Numbered from the stretch's first letter, positions 49,136-63,394 are shown. The stretch is 64,000 nucleotides of DNA from Stictocephala bisonia (GCA_035578905.1 JAQJVL010000162.1:248001-312000); one strand, 5' to 3'. Notes: generated from the letters alone by a model not told the origin. Numbers and translations are program-made.

Positions 49136-49654
49136 TATATATCCCATAGTTTTAATTAAATCTGTATAGAAAATACTGTGTTGAAAATGTAAAGGGATTG
49201 TGGTAGAGAGCTTGTTGGGTTGTCTCCTAGCAGCCGTTGGCGGCTCAATTTATAACGTGGTTAGCTGCACAGATTGTCTTTCCCCACCGTTGTTCTCTTG
49301 TTTCAGATCTCTTTAGTTTTAAGGATCTACCTTGCTTATGACTTAATAGAATTTATTTCTTTAAATATATTTTGTAGGGTTAGAATTTTTATTTCAGCTT
49401 CATTGTTTATTAAAGGGTTAATTATTTTACTTTTAAAGTAAGGTACATAAACTTTTCTATTTTCTAATATTCTACTTATGAATTAGTCATATTATTTCTA
49501 TAGGAATATACTTTGTGTGTTTTTAGTCGGTAAGTGATTTATTTGGTAGTTAGTATTTTGGAACATAGTAAAATTATAAAGCAATGTTATTTTTTTGGAA
49601 AAAGTAAAAATTAAGGGACTATTTAAACTTCATTTGGAGAAATCCTCCATTTGG
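49136..49654. other. No gene recognised
   Basis: AT-rich with a short GC-richer patch at 49215-49300; no supported feature. Confidence 0.45.
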
Positions 49655-50115
49655 AGGTTGGAACTTGTGGTACAGTGCTGTAACCCAGCTACTTGATTGT
49701 TGAGGGGATTGTAGGCGATAGGTTCTATGCTCGGTCCTCTTAATAACAACACAGCATCCACTCAACTCAATGGTTGCTATCAATGAGGATACTGCTAGAA
49801 AAATCCAGGGTGTCTATATTGGGTGGTAATCAGATGGGTCGTAAGATCAGATGTTGTTTAGAGAAGAAAAAGAGTGTCAGGCTTTTCAGTTAGCTGAAAA
49901 TCAGACCAACACTACGTGGTTTGGATTCCACGTGAAGGTCTAGGTCCCTTAGTTGCCCCGGTTGTTGGGATTTTGTTAAATAGCTATTTATGAGGAACAA
50001 TTGACAATACTTAGTAACAATGACTACACTCGTTCACCTACACTCGTTACACTCATTTACCCCTCATTATTAATTTCCTATATCTTGACGATTGGCGTCC
50101 TATTAATGAATAATA
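49655..50115 (+). mobile_element. SINE A, full-length copy
   Basis: Runs from acttgtggtacagtgctgta through ttgtaggcgataggttctat, the ctacgtggtttggattccac palindrome, gttgccccgg and gtaacaatgactacactcgt to the tail tatatcttgacgattggcgt. This is one of the most complete copies, about 460 bp, and the best reference for the 3' tail shared with SINE C. Confidence 0.88.
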
Positions 50116-51913
50116 ATAAAAATTCCCGAAAATATCCTTAAAATAAGTAACGATCGGTGATACTAAAGTTTTAGTGATAAATTCTCGTACATCTGTTTCG
50201 GATTATATATTACGTTTTATTTTATGGAACAATATTGTCTCTTAATAAAGCGTGATTTGATAACAAACTGATGCACTTCTTTCAGTATTTCACGTAGGGA
50301 CACGTGTTAGATATATTTAAGCTCTGATATAAGAGTCTGTACGTGCAGGACGTGATTTCGCACTCGTGTCGTGTCTGGAATACTTACTGGAATGATACAT
50401 CTTACTCAAAAGATTAAAAACATTATTTAAGAGTTATTATAGGTAATTTTATAAATGCTTGGCTAGAAAAATGATTATTTAAAACATTCAAATAATGTAT
50501 ATACGAAATTAGGCTATGTTAAAGATATCATTTCTTTTCTTTTTTTTTTTTTTTTTGCTTGCTTGTTTATATCAGGCATAGTTTAAACTGAAGTTAAATC
50601 TCCATGGATAGCTTCATTCTTATTAGGTACAAAGTGAAAATTTTTCAAATACATTAAAATGTATATTAGTATTAAAAAAAAAAAAGTAGTGAACGATATA
50701 TTATTGATAGCGGTCAATTCTGACTTGATCCATACCAAAGAGTTCCAACTATTTTAATTTGCAAGTCTTTACGATTGTTTTACTACTTCTATTGTTATTT
50801 TGCGACTGAATGTTGGTAATGTACTGTTAGTTTTCTTCTATATTATTGTTCCTTTTAATTTCGTTATTTGTTAACATTATATTATGAATATGATTTTGTT
50901 TAATTATGTTCGACTTTTTATATTTCTTACTATTTTTGTTATTGATTTGTTCCCTTTGTTTTAGTATTGGTATTAAATTGATTAATATTATCGTTAATTT
51001 ATGAAACTGATGCAATGCCTTGATGAAATATGATCCGTTGTCTTCAGTCAAAAATAATTTTTGCAGGTCTATATTTTTATACCACTTTGAACACCTTATT
51101 TGTAGATATAATTGTCATGGTTAGTTAATTGTTTGCCATTTTAGTTTCCATCTAATCTATTTATCTGTTTATTAGTGTTCATGGTTGTTAAATTCATATT
51201 AGTTAAATTACCTTATATTGTAAAAACATGCATCTAATATTTTATGTTATTTTTCATATTCTTATATTATTTGTGTTTTTAATAACACTCTCAAGTAACA
51301 GAAAATTGCAGAAATAAGTATTTAACAGGAGAAATAGCATACATTTGGAATTTACTTTTTTTAAATTTCATGCATATAGTCAATTATCTAATAAATTCTG
51401 TCCACATGATGGTCTAGCTATTATTCTGAACACAATCAACTATATAATAGCAGTATTAGTAATATGGATTGACCAGAATATTCTGAGTTCTATCAGCTGA
51501 TGGTTAGTTGAGGCAAATGTGTTAATATTATGAACTTAATAATTTTGAATTAATTAAACTAAAAACAGAAACAGATAAAATAACAATAAATAATAAAACT
51601 AAGTTATTTGAAAATATCTTTTTGAGTTAAATATTACGAGTTGAAATTGATTGAAACAAAAGTTATGCGAGAGGATTATCATTTAGAAACAATCTTAATT
51701 TATTGGATACTTTAAAAAGTGTAATACATCCATATTAAAATAATTGTTTCCTGCATATTATACATTGGTAAATAATAATATTATAATATTATAAAATGAT
51801 TATAATAATGATTATAATCATTATTTATAAAATGTTAATATTATAATATTATAAAATGATTAAGGCTAGGAAATAAAATTATATAGGATTACTTCTCAAA
51901 CTACATTCTAACT
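50116..51913. other. No gene recognised
   Basis: AT-rich. A T17 run lies at 50540. Positions 51767-51860 contain two copies of a taatattataatattata block separated by an inverted ataatgattataatcatta. No supported gene. Confidence 0.5.
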
Positions 51914-52345
51914 ATGTCGGCACTTATGGCACAACGCTACAAGCCAGCTACTGGAGAAAAACTGCTGTCAATGTTGTAGGCTGTAGGTTCTATGTTTGGT
52001 ACTCTAAATAACGACATGGCGACCGCTCCATGGTTGACATCTACCTGGACATGAGTAAAGAATACTGTTATATCCATATTGGGTGGTAGTCAAGGCTCGG
52101 ATGTTGTGTAGGGGAAATAACTGAGTATCAGGTATGTCAATTAGCTAAACATCAGACCAATAATACGTGGTTCAAATTCCACGTTAAGCTGTAGTTCCTT
52201 TAGTTGCACTGGATATTGAGTTATCGATACATGTTCTTTCTAAAGAACATTTGACCTTCCTTATTAACAACGTAACATTCTTCTACACTCATTACCACCC
52301 ATTCGCCCCTTATTTTACAATCCGCATCCTACTAATAAGTGATAA
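51914..52345 (+). mobile_element. SINE A, full-length, diverged
   Basis: Starts at atgtcggcacttatggcaca and keeps the head, ggttctatgtttgg, tgggtggtagtcaaggctcg, the tacgtggttcaaattccacg palindrome and an altered tail ending in aataagtgataatag. Older than the 49655 copy by eye. Confidence 0.82.
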
Positions 52346-53276
<931 letters not shown>

Positions 53277-53555
53277 TTGTAAATTATATTTGATGATTTT
53301 GTAATATGTTTATATTTATAATAGAATTTTATAATTTGGAGAGTAGGCCTACTTAAAAATAAAAAAATTCTAAAATAGGTTCTGAATAGTTTATTAAATA
53401 ATGTTATAACTGCATATTTCATCATTAAAAACCCCTATTATCGTTATATCAATTCCTGTGCTGCCCTGAAAAATTGTTCCATAAGTAATTAGACTTCCAT
53501 CATTTGATAAGCTATATGGTTTTGATAACACAAGGAGAAAGGATTGAACAATTTT

Positions 53556-54713
53556 AAGGTGAGTCAGGTGTCCAAAATCGTCAAAATTATCCTTTTTCTG
53601 ATATATTTTTTTTCTGAATTCGTCGTTCTTCTTGTTTAATTTGATGCAAAAAATATTGTTTTCTGAGCAATACTTTTCAAGTTATGAATTTTTAACTAAA
53701 CACTTACATCCCACTTTTCAAATACTGCATGAGGGTTGTTGGACACTGAGCATCGTTTGATTTTGTTATGTATGCATTATTTTAAATAGGAGTTATATTT
53801 AGTTTTGTTGTGTTGGCAATATCTAACACACAGATGTCTGCTGACTTACAACTGTTGTCATCTGTCGTCTGTGAATAGCAATTGGTAACTATGGTTATTT
53901 GTTTGTTGGTTTTGTTTACAGTATAACTAGTGATTAAAGTTTTAATTTTTCCATACTAATATGCCGAAATCTACTTTAAAAGTATTTAAAAAAACGAAAA
54001 CGAGTGTTTACTGGACGACACAATCACAGCAAAAGTGAATTAGTTGTTAGTAAGAACAATGATACAAATCCAGAACCTAGGCCTAGTACATCTTCTGAAT
54101 CTATGCCTATCACTCCTCCTAAAAACGGTGAGATAAGTGATGGTAAAACTGTTAGAATAAGTGCTTCCAATAGGAAATTGAGCTCTAATTTAGTTTGTTA
54201 TGATGAATTTGAGAACAAATCAGACTCAAATGATTGCTTCGACTATGAGATGGAAGAAGACCCAGACAATCCTTCTTATGGTTCTGGGATGCACTGAGTG
54301 AGTATCATTCTTACCTCTTTATTTTTAAATTGCGTTTCCCGAAAGTTATATTTTTTTCAACATAAAATACTTTTTCTCTGTGACCGCTTGAGATATCTTG
54401 ATGATTTTTTTACTGTTATGTTCAGAAAAATAAGTCACATATTTTAAGCTAAGGAATTTTCAGTTACATTTATAGTTCCAGAGATATTCTGGTTTAAATA
54501 ATATTTTTTTAATAAAAAAACTTATAATTTTCAAAAAGTCGTATTTAATTAATTTTTTAAAATTCATATAAGTCCTTAGCTTAAATTAAAAAGGAAGGTA
54601 ATAGCTTTCAAACAAAAAAAATTATAGTAATAGTACTGGTACTTTCTTAGAAAAAGTATCTTAAAGGCAACCAATTTAACATGGTGGGGATTGGGACGCC
54701 CGACTCCCTTAAA
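53556..54713 (+). mobile_element. Mutator-like DNA transposon remnant
   Basis: The left end tttaaggtgagtcaggtgtc (from about 53554) and the complement of the right end, tttaagggagtcgggcgtcc (near 54713), match apart from one indel and a few substitutions. The 1.16-kb element contains the first part of a transposon-type protein (53961-54297) and AT-rich sub-terminal DNA. The coding layout recalls Mutator-like elements with the PF20700-type transposase, whose N-terminus is short and basic. Candidate 9-bp duplications (ggattgaac, ggatcatta) are poor. Confidence 0.55.
53961..54297 (+). pseudogene. N-terminal fragment of transposon protein, frameshifted
   Basis: ATG 53961 begins MPKSTLKVFKK. After a one-base shift in the run of seven A at about 53988-53994, the frame continues KRKRVFTGRHNHSKSELVV and onward to a stop at 54297. 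The rest is Ser/Asn/Pro-rich with an acidic tail (YEMEEDPDNP). A basic start followed by a disordered linker fits the N-terminus of a Mutator-type transposase. The catalytic domain is missing, since only about 110 residues are encoded before the stop and TIR. The exact family needs a profile search. Shift and truncation indicate a dead copy. Confidence 0.45.
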
Positions 54714-57700
54714 GGATCATTAAGGAAAAACAAACAGTAGAGTAGAATTAGTTATGCAAGAATAAAAAATTCCACTCAAGAATCATTGGATAAGTAACCA
54801 TCCAAAGTAAATATTAGTTTTATATGATTTTCAGTATTTAAACTTACAATGAAGATACAATATTTTTAATGCTTAATTTGATCGACCTTTTACAGTTTTA
54901 TTTTATAACAGTTTATCGAATTATTTTTTAACATTACATCCTTCAAAATAATAGAACGAGATCCTGACAAGCATTCTTTATAATATATAATTGCAAATAA
55001 TTTGTATAGGCCTTTGTTATTGGATAGCTGAATGGACAAATATTTTTATGCACTTTGAAAAATTAGTAAAATTTCTACAGAATAATTATTTTGAGAAAAT
55101 CGACGAACTATTCGAGGAATTTTCAAATGTACACAAAACTGTCCTTAGTCGAGTGTTAAAAAAAATCACCAAACTTTTAAAGTAGTCTTGTACCTTTAAA
55201 AGTTGTATGCGAAAGATGTAGATATTAAGAATAATAATTCTGAAGAAATACTACTTCACAAATAAAGTTATAAAAAGATTCATGTAGTTATTTCTACTCT
55301 ATTGAAATTATTACGTGAACTTAGGATAGAAATATATAATGTTAAAAGTTTATTTTAATATTTACGTAATACATAGTGTACATTTGCAAAAATATATGTT
55401 TTAAACAGTCACAAACCTTTATGTTGTTCTCTTGTATTGTAACTATAGCCAAAAGATGGTAGCATGACAAGAAAATGAAGCTACCATATTCGTTGATGTG
55501 TGAGATCAATGTTCCGTGAAGTCTGCCGAATGATGTAGCAATACATCAAACTTTAAAGCTGCTCGGTCACAAGATCGCGTGTTTTAGTTGAGGCTTAACT
55601 TTCATACGTGCAGGTTGGGATAAAGTGGCTAAAATAAATATGTTATTAGGGTGGTATATGTTTATGACAAGCTTACTGTTACATTAATAAAAATATCTTT
55701 TTTTAATCGTTACAAATGAAATCTCTACGATTTTTACAATAATGAATCAAGTTACGAAATCTCTTTAATCAAGTTACGAAACATAAAATGTTGAGAAAAA
55801 TAAATGAATATACTTTAGAAAATTGAAATAGAAATATATATTTACAAACTGTATCTGTAATGTAAACTGACAATCTGCCCAAATGGAACTGTCAAACATT
55901 ATTTTACCTGTTTTGCTGGGTGCAGTCTGACGAAGGTGAAGACCCCTCAACAAACTGTAGAAATGTGTGCATTTTACATTATTAAAATATGGTGCCAAAA
56001 TTGTGTATTAAACTACAAAATAATATAAAATCGTAAAAAAATCCTTAAGAAGCTTAAAACTTCCCTTCAACACTTTACTGAATGGAGCTTTTTACTCTAT
56101 TGAGGAATTCTTAATAGGTGAACAATAAGGATTAAGTATAAAGACGACATTTATTATTTTAGCTATGTACATTTATTTATCTACATGTAAATTATTCACA
56201 GCTATGTATATATATTTAGTATTTTTATGTACGTAAATAACTAAAATTTACGTTTACGGTAACTTTACTTGTATATGTAATATTTGATCTTTCTCTTTTA
56301 AAAATTGTCTACTACAAATAAGTATGTTTTGATTTGATTTTTATATTGTCCCCATACATAACAAGCAATCCGTTAATTGCAATACTTTACGTTACATTGA
56401 TAATAAGCTGTGAATACTCATTATTTCTCATTATAATTATTTGTTCATCGATACATTAATTAAACTATTATACTGTCATTTGACTACAAATAACATTGAA
56501 AAACATTAGGTACATAACATTTCTCAGTAGTAAAATTTAATCAATACACTTAATGTAGAAGAAAAATAAAATATTTCCAACAGTTTTAAGTGTTAATGAA
56601 TACAGTAATGAATACAGATTCCTCTTAGTAAAATTTGTATTGTATATTATCTTAAAATAACACCTTTTAAAATGTTTCTAAAACTATAAATCTTATTGTA
56701 ATAAAATAAAATATTAATAATAAATACCTTTAAAACATTTCTTCATATTTGTTCTGTACTGTGTACATTTCAACTTCATAAAGTCATCTTCAAGTATATG
56801 TATGCAAGGTTAAAAAAATATAAATAAACCAACCGTGATATTTTAAATTATTCACAGCTGATTTATTAATACTATATATATATTTTTTTTTTGCATAATT
56901 AATTTGTAAACTTTAATTATATCCCGAAAAGTAAATTTTTAGAAATTGTGTCTTCGTCATTCAATAGACAATTTGAACTGTTCTTTCCGTTCTATACATT
57001 TCAAGACGTTCTTAGGTCGACATTAAATAACTAATATCGCAAGTATGTAAAATTTTGTAATTTCTTTCTATATTTTTGTAAGTATGGCCTGAATTAGATA
57101 TAACATTAAGATGTTCTACATATTTTGAATGTTGTGACGTTGTTATTGCACTTACGTTTTTCAAATCGTGTCTTGAAAGAACGTCTAGTTTATCAAATAT
57201 ACATAGTGACTTTGACAATATTTACATTTTAATTTTTAAATGCTATTATTATAAAATTTTGAAGATGGTTAGTTTTTGTTGGTTTTATTTTTTATTATTT
57301 TACTAACTTTTTTTAAGTATTGTTGGTATTTTTAACCGTCATTAGATATCCACTTTTGACAAAGGCTTTGTTGATTTTGTGGTTATGTTTTCCAATATAT
57401 TCTGATGAAATGTATTATATATTTTTTTGTCTTCTTTTATTTTCCTTCTTTTAAAAAATATTTCATTAATGTATCAATCATACTAGTGTTGTAGCCATTT
57501 AATTGAGCAATATACTTTAATTTGTATTTATTCGTTGAAATCTTAAATTTTTAATGGTATTTTAAACATTATTTATATCTTTGATACAAATATATAATAC
57601 TATATCAGTACTTTGTGGCAAGTTTGTAATGAAATCGATAAATCAACTTGTAAAGGATTGAATAATATTTACTCAGCACACCTCAATTAAACACCAGAAA

Positions 57701-57779
57701 GCGACAAACAAATGATTTACATCAGTGAAATCTTCAGAGTAATGATATCCTCAAACATCTTTGCTGAGGCAGCATTTAT
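54714..57779. other. No certain gene; weak transposase-like frame at 54991-55185
   Basis: AT-rich. Positions 54991-55185 encode a short frame (WTNIFMHFEKLVKF, then FEKIDELFEEFSNVHKTVL) that faintly recalls the inter-domain region of hAT-type transposases, but it is too short and AT-driven to call. A motif ctgacgaaggtgaagacc near 55928 was examined as a hammerhead core and rejected. Confidence 0.3.
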
Positions 57780-58230
57780 AAACTGACTCTGATTACAGGA
57801 ATGTCTGTTTATAGATAAACTGACTCTGATTACAGGAATGTCTGTTTATAGATAAACTGACTCTGATTACAGGAACGTCGGTTTATAGGTAAACTGACTG
57901 ATTACAGGAATATCTGTTTATAGATAAACTGACTCTGATTACAGGAATGTCTGTTTATAGATAAACTGACTCTGATTACAGGAATGTATGTTTATAGATA
58001 AACTGACACTGATTACAGGAACGTCTGTTTATAGGTAAACTGACTCTGATTACAGGAATATCTGTTTATAGATAAACTGACTCTGATTAAAGGAATGTCT
58101 GTTTATAGATAAACTGACTCTGATTACAGGAATGTCTGTTTATAGATAAACTGACTCTGATTACAGGAACGTCTGTTTATAGGTAAACTGACTCTGAATA
58201 CAGGAATGTCTGTTTATAGATAAACTGAGT
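57780..58230. repeat. 37-bp tandem repeat, ~12 copies
   Basis: The unit approximates aactgactctgattacagga then atgtctgtttatagat. The first starts are 57781, 57818 and 57855. One copy lacks ctctg, making it shorter. Substitutions alternate (aatgtct, aacgtct, aatatct) in a repeating order, suggesting block duplication of several units. Confidence 0.95.
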
Positions 58231-58724
58231 AAATTTTAGATAAATTACTTAGCAAAAAGTTTAACATTTTGTAAAGTAATCTAGACGTTTACAAAATAAT
58301 ATATTTATTCACTTGGTACTTCGATTCCAGCCTTCTGAATTTCCATTTTATTTGAGTTTTAAATATTATGTTTAATTATCAACAGCCAGAAGATTTTACG
58401 AACATTTAATGAATCGTTTCAATTCGTACTTTTTTTAATTTTGTAAATCTTTTTACATTTTGTTACTTCCTGCTGGCCACACTATCATCGATACGTATAT
58501 ACTGTACATATGTACATCGCAATAGTTCATGTTTAGTGTTATGGTAACCTTTCCTCATGCTTTCTTTCAGTTGTGATAATTTATAATCATTAATGTAACT
58601 TAATATATGTTAAAAGCGTGTATCTGTATTTCCCACCCATCTCTATTCCCATCAAACGAGTTATTCGATGGCATACAATCAACAACTCGTGAGATAATGT
58701 ATTTATCCCACGATGGAACCATCC
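58231..58724. other. No gene recognised
   Basis: AT-rich between two repeat arrays; nothing supported. Confidence 0.5.
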
Positions 58725-59180
58725 TTAGGTTCATCGGTGGGTGGGTGGGAGAGATCATAAAGCCAATGTGGCTCATGGGTGGGTAGGAGATCTAATCAAG
58801 TGTCTCATTCTCAATAAGTTGTATTTCATGGCTGATGGGAGGGCGCCGTCAGCCTTGTCTGTCCATTGAGTGGGTTGGTAAGAGCATAAATAGTTCTGTT
58901 CAGTGAGTGTGTGAGTGGGAACCGCCACCTGTGCGGGAAAGATGAGTGGGTTGTTGATCGCTCTCGTTGTATCTGTCCGTTGGCCGGGTAGATGGTCATC
59001 AAACACCTGTAGGTCTGTTAGGTGGGTGGGCAACGAAAGCCTCGTCTGTTCATTTGGTGGGTGGGGAGGGGGCATAAGAGATGTCTAGCCACTGAGTGAG
59101 TTAGTGGGCACTATCAACCATGCGACTTTCAACGTTTAGCTCTGTGTGTGGGTGACAACCGTCGGATGTGTATAGCCGTT
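58725..59180. repeat. Degenerate GGTGGGTGGG-rich minisatellite
   Basis: Irregular units of about 60 bp built around ggtgggtggg with variable inserts (gagagatcataaag, gagggcgccgtcagcc, gggaaccgccacctgtg). Strongly G-rich on the + strand, unlike the flanks. The minus-strand reading frame 58773-59075 is a by-product. Possibly related to the 40255 minisatellite by the GGGTGGG word only. Confidence 0.7.
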
Positions 59181-60829
59181 GTGGGGGAGGGAGGTGGATG
59201 GGTATCATCAGCTGTGTTGTTCCGGTAGAAAGGTGGGGTTCCTGTAATTATATACTTTTCCGACACGTCGATATTATAAATAGTTTGGAGAGTGTTCACA
59301 GGTTTCAATGAAATCTGTAATAATTTATGTATGTTGAACGTAATTTCACCAAATACTAAACAATACCAATTAAAATTTAGTTTCACAATTGTATTAAAAA
59401 TGTGTTATCAACATTACATTTGTTTGTTGAAATTGATTTTACTCAAAATATTTCAATATTAAACAATTTCTTCCGTATCGTATCATTAGTTTCAGTTAAC
59501 TCAGAGATTCCACCCTGGGGTACAGCATTGTGAGGGTGCATGCCGTTAAGGGCACAGTTAACTCAACAACGTGACTGGGAACGCCGACAGTAAAGAGGCA
59601 TACCGACAGCTCCTTAACAAGTGATAAGGTGACGTTCTTAATATACAAACACGAGTCTGAGAAATTAGTGAATTATTTTATTTATTAAAAAAGTCTAAAT
59701 ATAAGTAGTAATACCTGGATCTTTACCAATATTTTACTAAATAAATGTAAATTTGTCTTTACAACGGGTTTTACTGTAACAATACGTGAAGTATTGAATT
59801 AAATCCACTATTTTATATAATTCAAAGGTTTGCTTTAATTAATATTTAAATAATTCTTAAATGTTTTATTTAAACACTACAAAATTCTTATTAGTAATAT
59901 AAGAATATATTACTATTCCTATATTACTACAATATAGTAAATGTTGTAACAGTAAATGATGTTTATAATATTTTTATCAAGTTGATTACCTAATATCTTT
60001 TAACTATATGATAACTCTTTTAATAACACAAAATTAATAATTTTTACACTTATAATAGAAAACTCACTCTATAAAAATAACATATAAAAAAGCCTTACAC
60101 TATATTTGCTTTTTTTTATTAAAAGTAAATTTACTAAATATAAGGTTTGCTGTTTATTGTTTGTTAGGCATCGTTATAACCATTATACAAATAAAAGGGC
60201 TCTACTCAATCACTTTACTGAAAATAAAATTTAATTATTAATATCCTTTGAAATTTTATAATAATTTAAGTACAAATAAAAAAGTTATGGCACATTTTAT
60301 GTTATTCAAAACAGGTGTTTTCTGGTAGGTTTTGGATCAAATTATATCTAAATATTGTACCAAAATACAATTAGTATGGTTTTTATGTAAAAGTATATGT
60401 CAATAGGCAAGAAAATAAATCTAAATCAGTAAACAATTTATTTTTGAATTTGGTAATACGTTTTTGTGACGTTCAGATTAGAATTAAAAGGGTTATTTTG
60501 ACTGCTTATTAAGTAATTACATATTGCTAGTATAATATTTATAAAAACTTAAAGCCCATCTGCATTCATCGTTTTATAAACGAGATAACATTGACAGTAT
60601 ATAGTAGTTACATTTATTAAGACATTAATTCATTACTGTGCTATAAAATTTCTCTTTATTAGATAAATTTCAGTAATACTTTTTTATAAACCAAATATAA
60701 ATAACTATTAAACTAATACCATGTGAGATAATAATGATTAAGCATTTAAATTAATTTTATACTTATGTGCCCTAAATATTTAGAATATACTTCACAATAC
60801 AAGTGGTGGAGCAAGGAATCATTATCTCT
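59181..60829. other. No gene recognised
   Basis: AT-rich apart from a patch at 59510-59625 (GC-richer, no frame). No supported feature. Confidence 0.5.
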
Positions 60830-60895
60830 GAAAGTGTATGTGTAGGTGAGTGGGTGATGACTGTACGTGTATGAGTGGGTGGGCGGGTGACTTAC
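60830..60895 (+). repeat. Minisatellite monomers of composite repeat X, copy 2
   Basis: gtgtatgtgtaggtgagtgg and tgtacgtgtatgagtgggtg, two units of the 36-bp minisatellite in the same orientation as the 40255 array. Confidence 0.6.
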
Positions 60896-61194
60896 AACCA
60901 CTCTACTGGTAAGATTACATTCCTAATTGAGTTACACTAACGATATTCTATATTATTAATGTTTGTAGTTAAAATATTTTAATGGTTTAAACATTTAGTA
61001 CCTCTCTACATTAATTTATTATGATAAAAAAAATTAAATGTAAAAATTACTATAATATTATTATTTAAATGTGTTATTATGCAATTCAAAACAATAACTA
61101 ACTTTAATAATAACACATGAGTTCGGCTCGTAATTCACCTTTAGAGTAAAGAACGATTAATGTGTTCAGAACTCAATTCAGTTACTGGAAGTCT

Positions 61195-61300
61195 GGAACA
61201 AATGGGGGAGAAAATTCAGGGGTTTCTAGGGTCAAGGGCTATCCCTTCCAACGTTAACTCCATGTATACGTAAGGAATGGACTCTTAGAGATTTTATATT
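61195..61300 (+). repeat. Composite repeat X, block B, copy 2
   Basis: gggtcaagggctatcccttc, then aacgttaact and atggactcttagag, matching the order at 40740-40860. Confidence 0.65.
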
Positions 61301-61540
61301 TTAAAATATACTATTTTTTACTTTAAATTGAAAAAAAAATATTTCTAATCTCATTTACTATTAAGATGTGACTTTTACTTCTATATGTTAAGAAATGTTC
61401 CTTTTCGTTTAAATTTTAATATATATCATGCTTAAAATATAAACTTAGCCATTTTTTATGGTACGGTTTAATATATATATATGGTTACGGTAGCCCTTGC
61501 TTTCCCTGTGGTTCCCTATAAACTATCACGTCTATACAAA

Positions 61541-61625
61541 AGCTCGTCCTGCTGCTGTTCCTCTAGACAACGAAGTTGTATGGTCTAGAAAACCCTTTAA
61601 GTCTGCTTTGGGGGAATTTCAACTC
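61541..61625 (+). repeat. Composite repeat X, block C, copy 2
   Basis: ctgctgctgttcctctagac, then tggtctagaaaacccttt and gggggaatttcaac, matching 41435-41530 with about 80% identity by eye. Confidence 0.7.
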
Positions 61626-61724
61626 GGTTCTCTCAATAATGTAAATTTCCCATTTATATTTTACACGTAATTGCACAGAGAACAAACATACAGAAAGTGT
61701 AATTAATTGTAAACTTTAATTGGT

Positions 61725-61990
61725 CGGTAGCGTAGTTGGTTCAATCCCAGCTTCATGTGCTAATGGTTCTCAGTTCGATCCAAATCAGAGTCAATACATT
61801 TTGAGAGGGATCAGCTGATAATCACCAGCTGTTCATTTGTCATTGGGCAATTAATTAATGACACTTTCTAAGGAATAGTCGGCCTTAGTTTGTAACAATG
61901 ACTACATTCGTTCATCTACACTCATCACACTCACTAGAAATCCATATTCGCCCATATCTTGACGATCGGCGTCTTATGAATAAATAAAAA
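61725..61990 (+). mobile_element. SINE C: tRNA-like head with the SINE A tail
   Basis: The head gtcggtagcgtagttggttc (A box TAGCGTAGTTGG) is followed 45 bases later by the B box agttcgatcc. After a short linker the element continues with gggcaattaattaatgacac, gtaacaatgactacattcgt and the tail tatcttgacgatcggcgtct. That tail is nearly identical to SINE A's (49655 copy). The head differs from SINE A's. Confidence 0.88.
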
Positions 61991-63394
61991 ATATATAATT
62001 ATTGATTCGATAGGATAAAATATCAAACGTATATATAGAAAACAGTTGTTATTAATTTGCTATAATCAACCCAATGTTATCTTTGTGGAATAAGTTTTAG
62101 GGGTGGTTTATACCCCTTAGGAGTATTTAATCAAGATGAAAATACGAGTACTTTAGCTTTACTATTTAGCCTACAACAAACATTTGTACCAAATTTAATC
62201 TCTGTAGGATGACGAGAGTTGGAAGAATTAGTGATGCGTGAGTGATGGCTTTATCTTTTATACATAGAGATAATGTAAAAGGGTAAAATACTCATCGATG
62301 GTAGAAAACTTTGAAAAAAGGCAACGAAAACAATTTAAAGACAATATGGAACAACCAAGTAGGGATAATTTGGACAAACGTTTTAGTAAAAGATGTTTTA
62401 ATTTCAATTAGGAAGATAGCGAAATGTTTTAAAAGCTCGTTAGTTCTGTAATAATATTATTATTTCAAAATCGATTAGTAAGATAACAGCTGTTAACTAA
62501 AATTATAAAAAGGTAGTAAAATAAAATAATTAAGAATCTTCATTAAATTATTACAATTGTCTCATTTAAAGAATCAGGAACATAGTTGACTGATAATGGT
62601 ACATATTTTCTAAAATGTTCTTAGCGAAGAAAATCTTCTTTTTCTTAAAAGAATTCTATCAGGTGCAAAGAGGGGTAAAAAATGTACATTTTAACAACTT
62701 TCCCTTTGAACCTCTTTGCACAATGTAGTTCTCTATGCAGTTTAGCTCTAGTTGAAACAATAGCTAATTTATGTAATAACTTCAAAACTATATAACTAAT
62801 GTGAAAATATTTTATAGTCTTATAATAATATACTGCAATCTCGGTGTTTCTCATACCTATACAGAATGGGCAGTTATTAATAAAGTTTTAATACAGTTTG
62901 GCTTTTTATATGTAACATAAAACTTATACTACTTTTGTTTTTGATCTTATATAGTAATGACAAATTACATTTAAGTTAACTATCTGAAATGTGTTGTTTA
63001 CAAAGAATATTCTCTACTATAAGAAATACATTTAGAAGTGGTTTTTAAACTTTTAAATTGATAAACGCATAATTAATTTAGTGACATTGCTAATAAAAAT
63101 ACATTGTACGTATTAAACATTTGTACTATTATTAGAATACTATAATTGCTTTAATTAAAAATCCGTTCTTTATAAGTTAACTTCACAATTTTACCAAATA
63201 GAAAACATAAAAATGTTTATCGTAAATTACCTTTTATCAATGGGAACATTGAAAACTAGAAATACAATTCATAGGCCAACTCTTTTTCCACATGCATTGG
63301 TACTGTGTTTAATTTAAGTACAGTTACTTGTGCGAAAGAATAAACATACAATATGCATACGTTTATAGTACATACGCTTCATAAAAAAATAATC
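61991..63394. other. No gene recognised
   Basis: AT-rich; no supported feature. Confidence 0.55.

Noticed and set aside
54991..55185. hAT transposase fragment
   Set aside because: Similarity is impressionistic over about 50 residues; too weak to name.
55895..55965. CTGACGA ... GAAA as a second hammerhead
   Set aside because: The spacing fits loosely, but no closing stem is visible and stem II is poor.
58773..59386. Pro/His-rich minus-strand frames
   Set aside because: By-products of the GGTGGGTGGG-rich array.
61725..61800. Functional tRNA gene
   Set aside because: A and B boxes are present but no acceptor-stem pairing; the sequence continues into the SINE tail.
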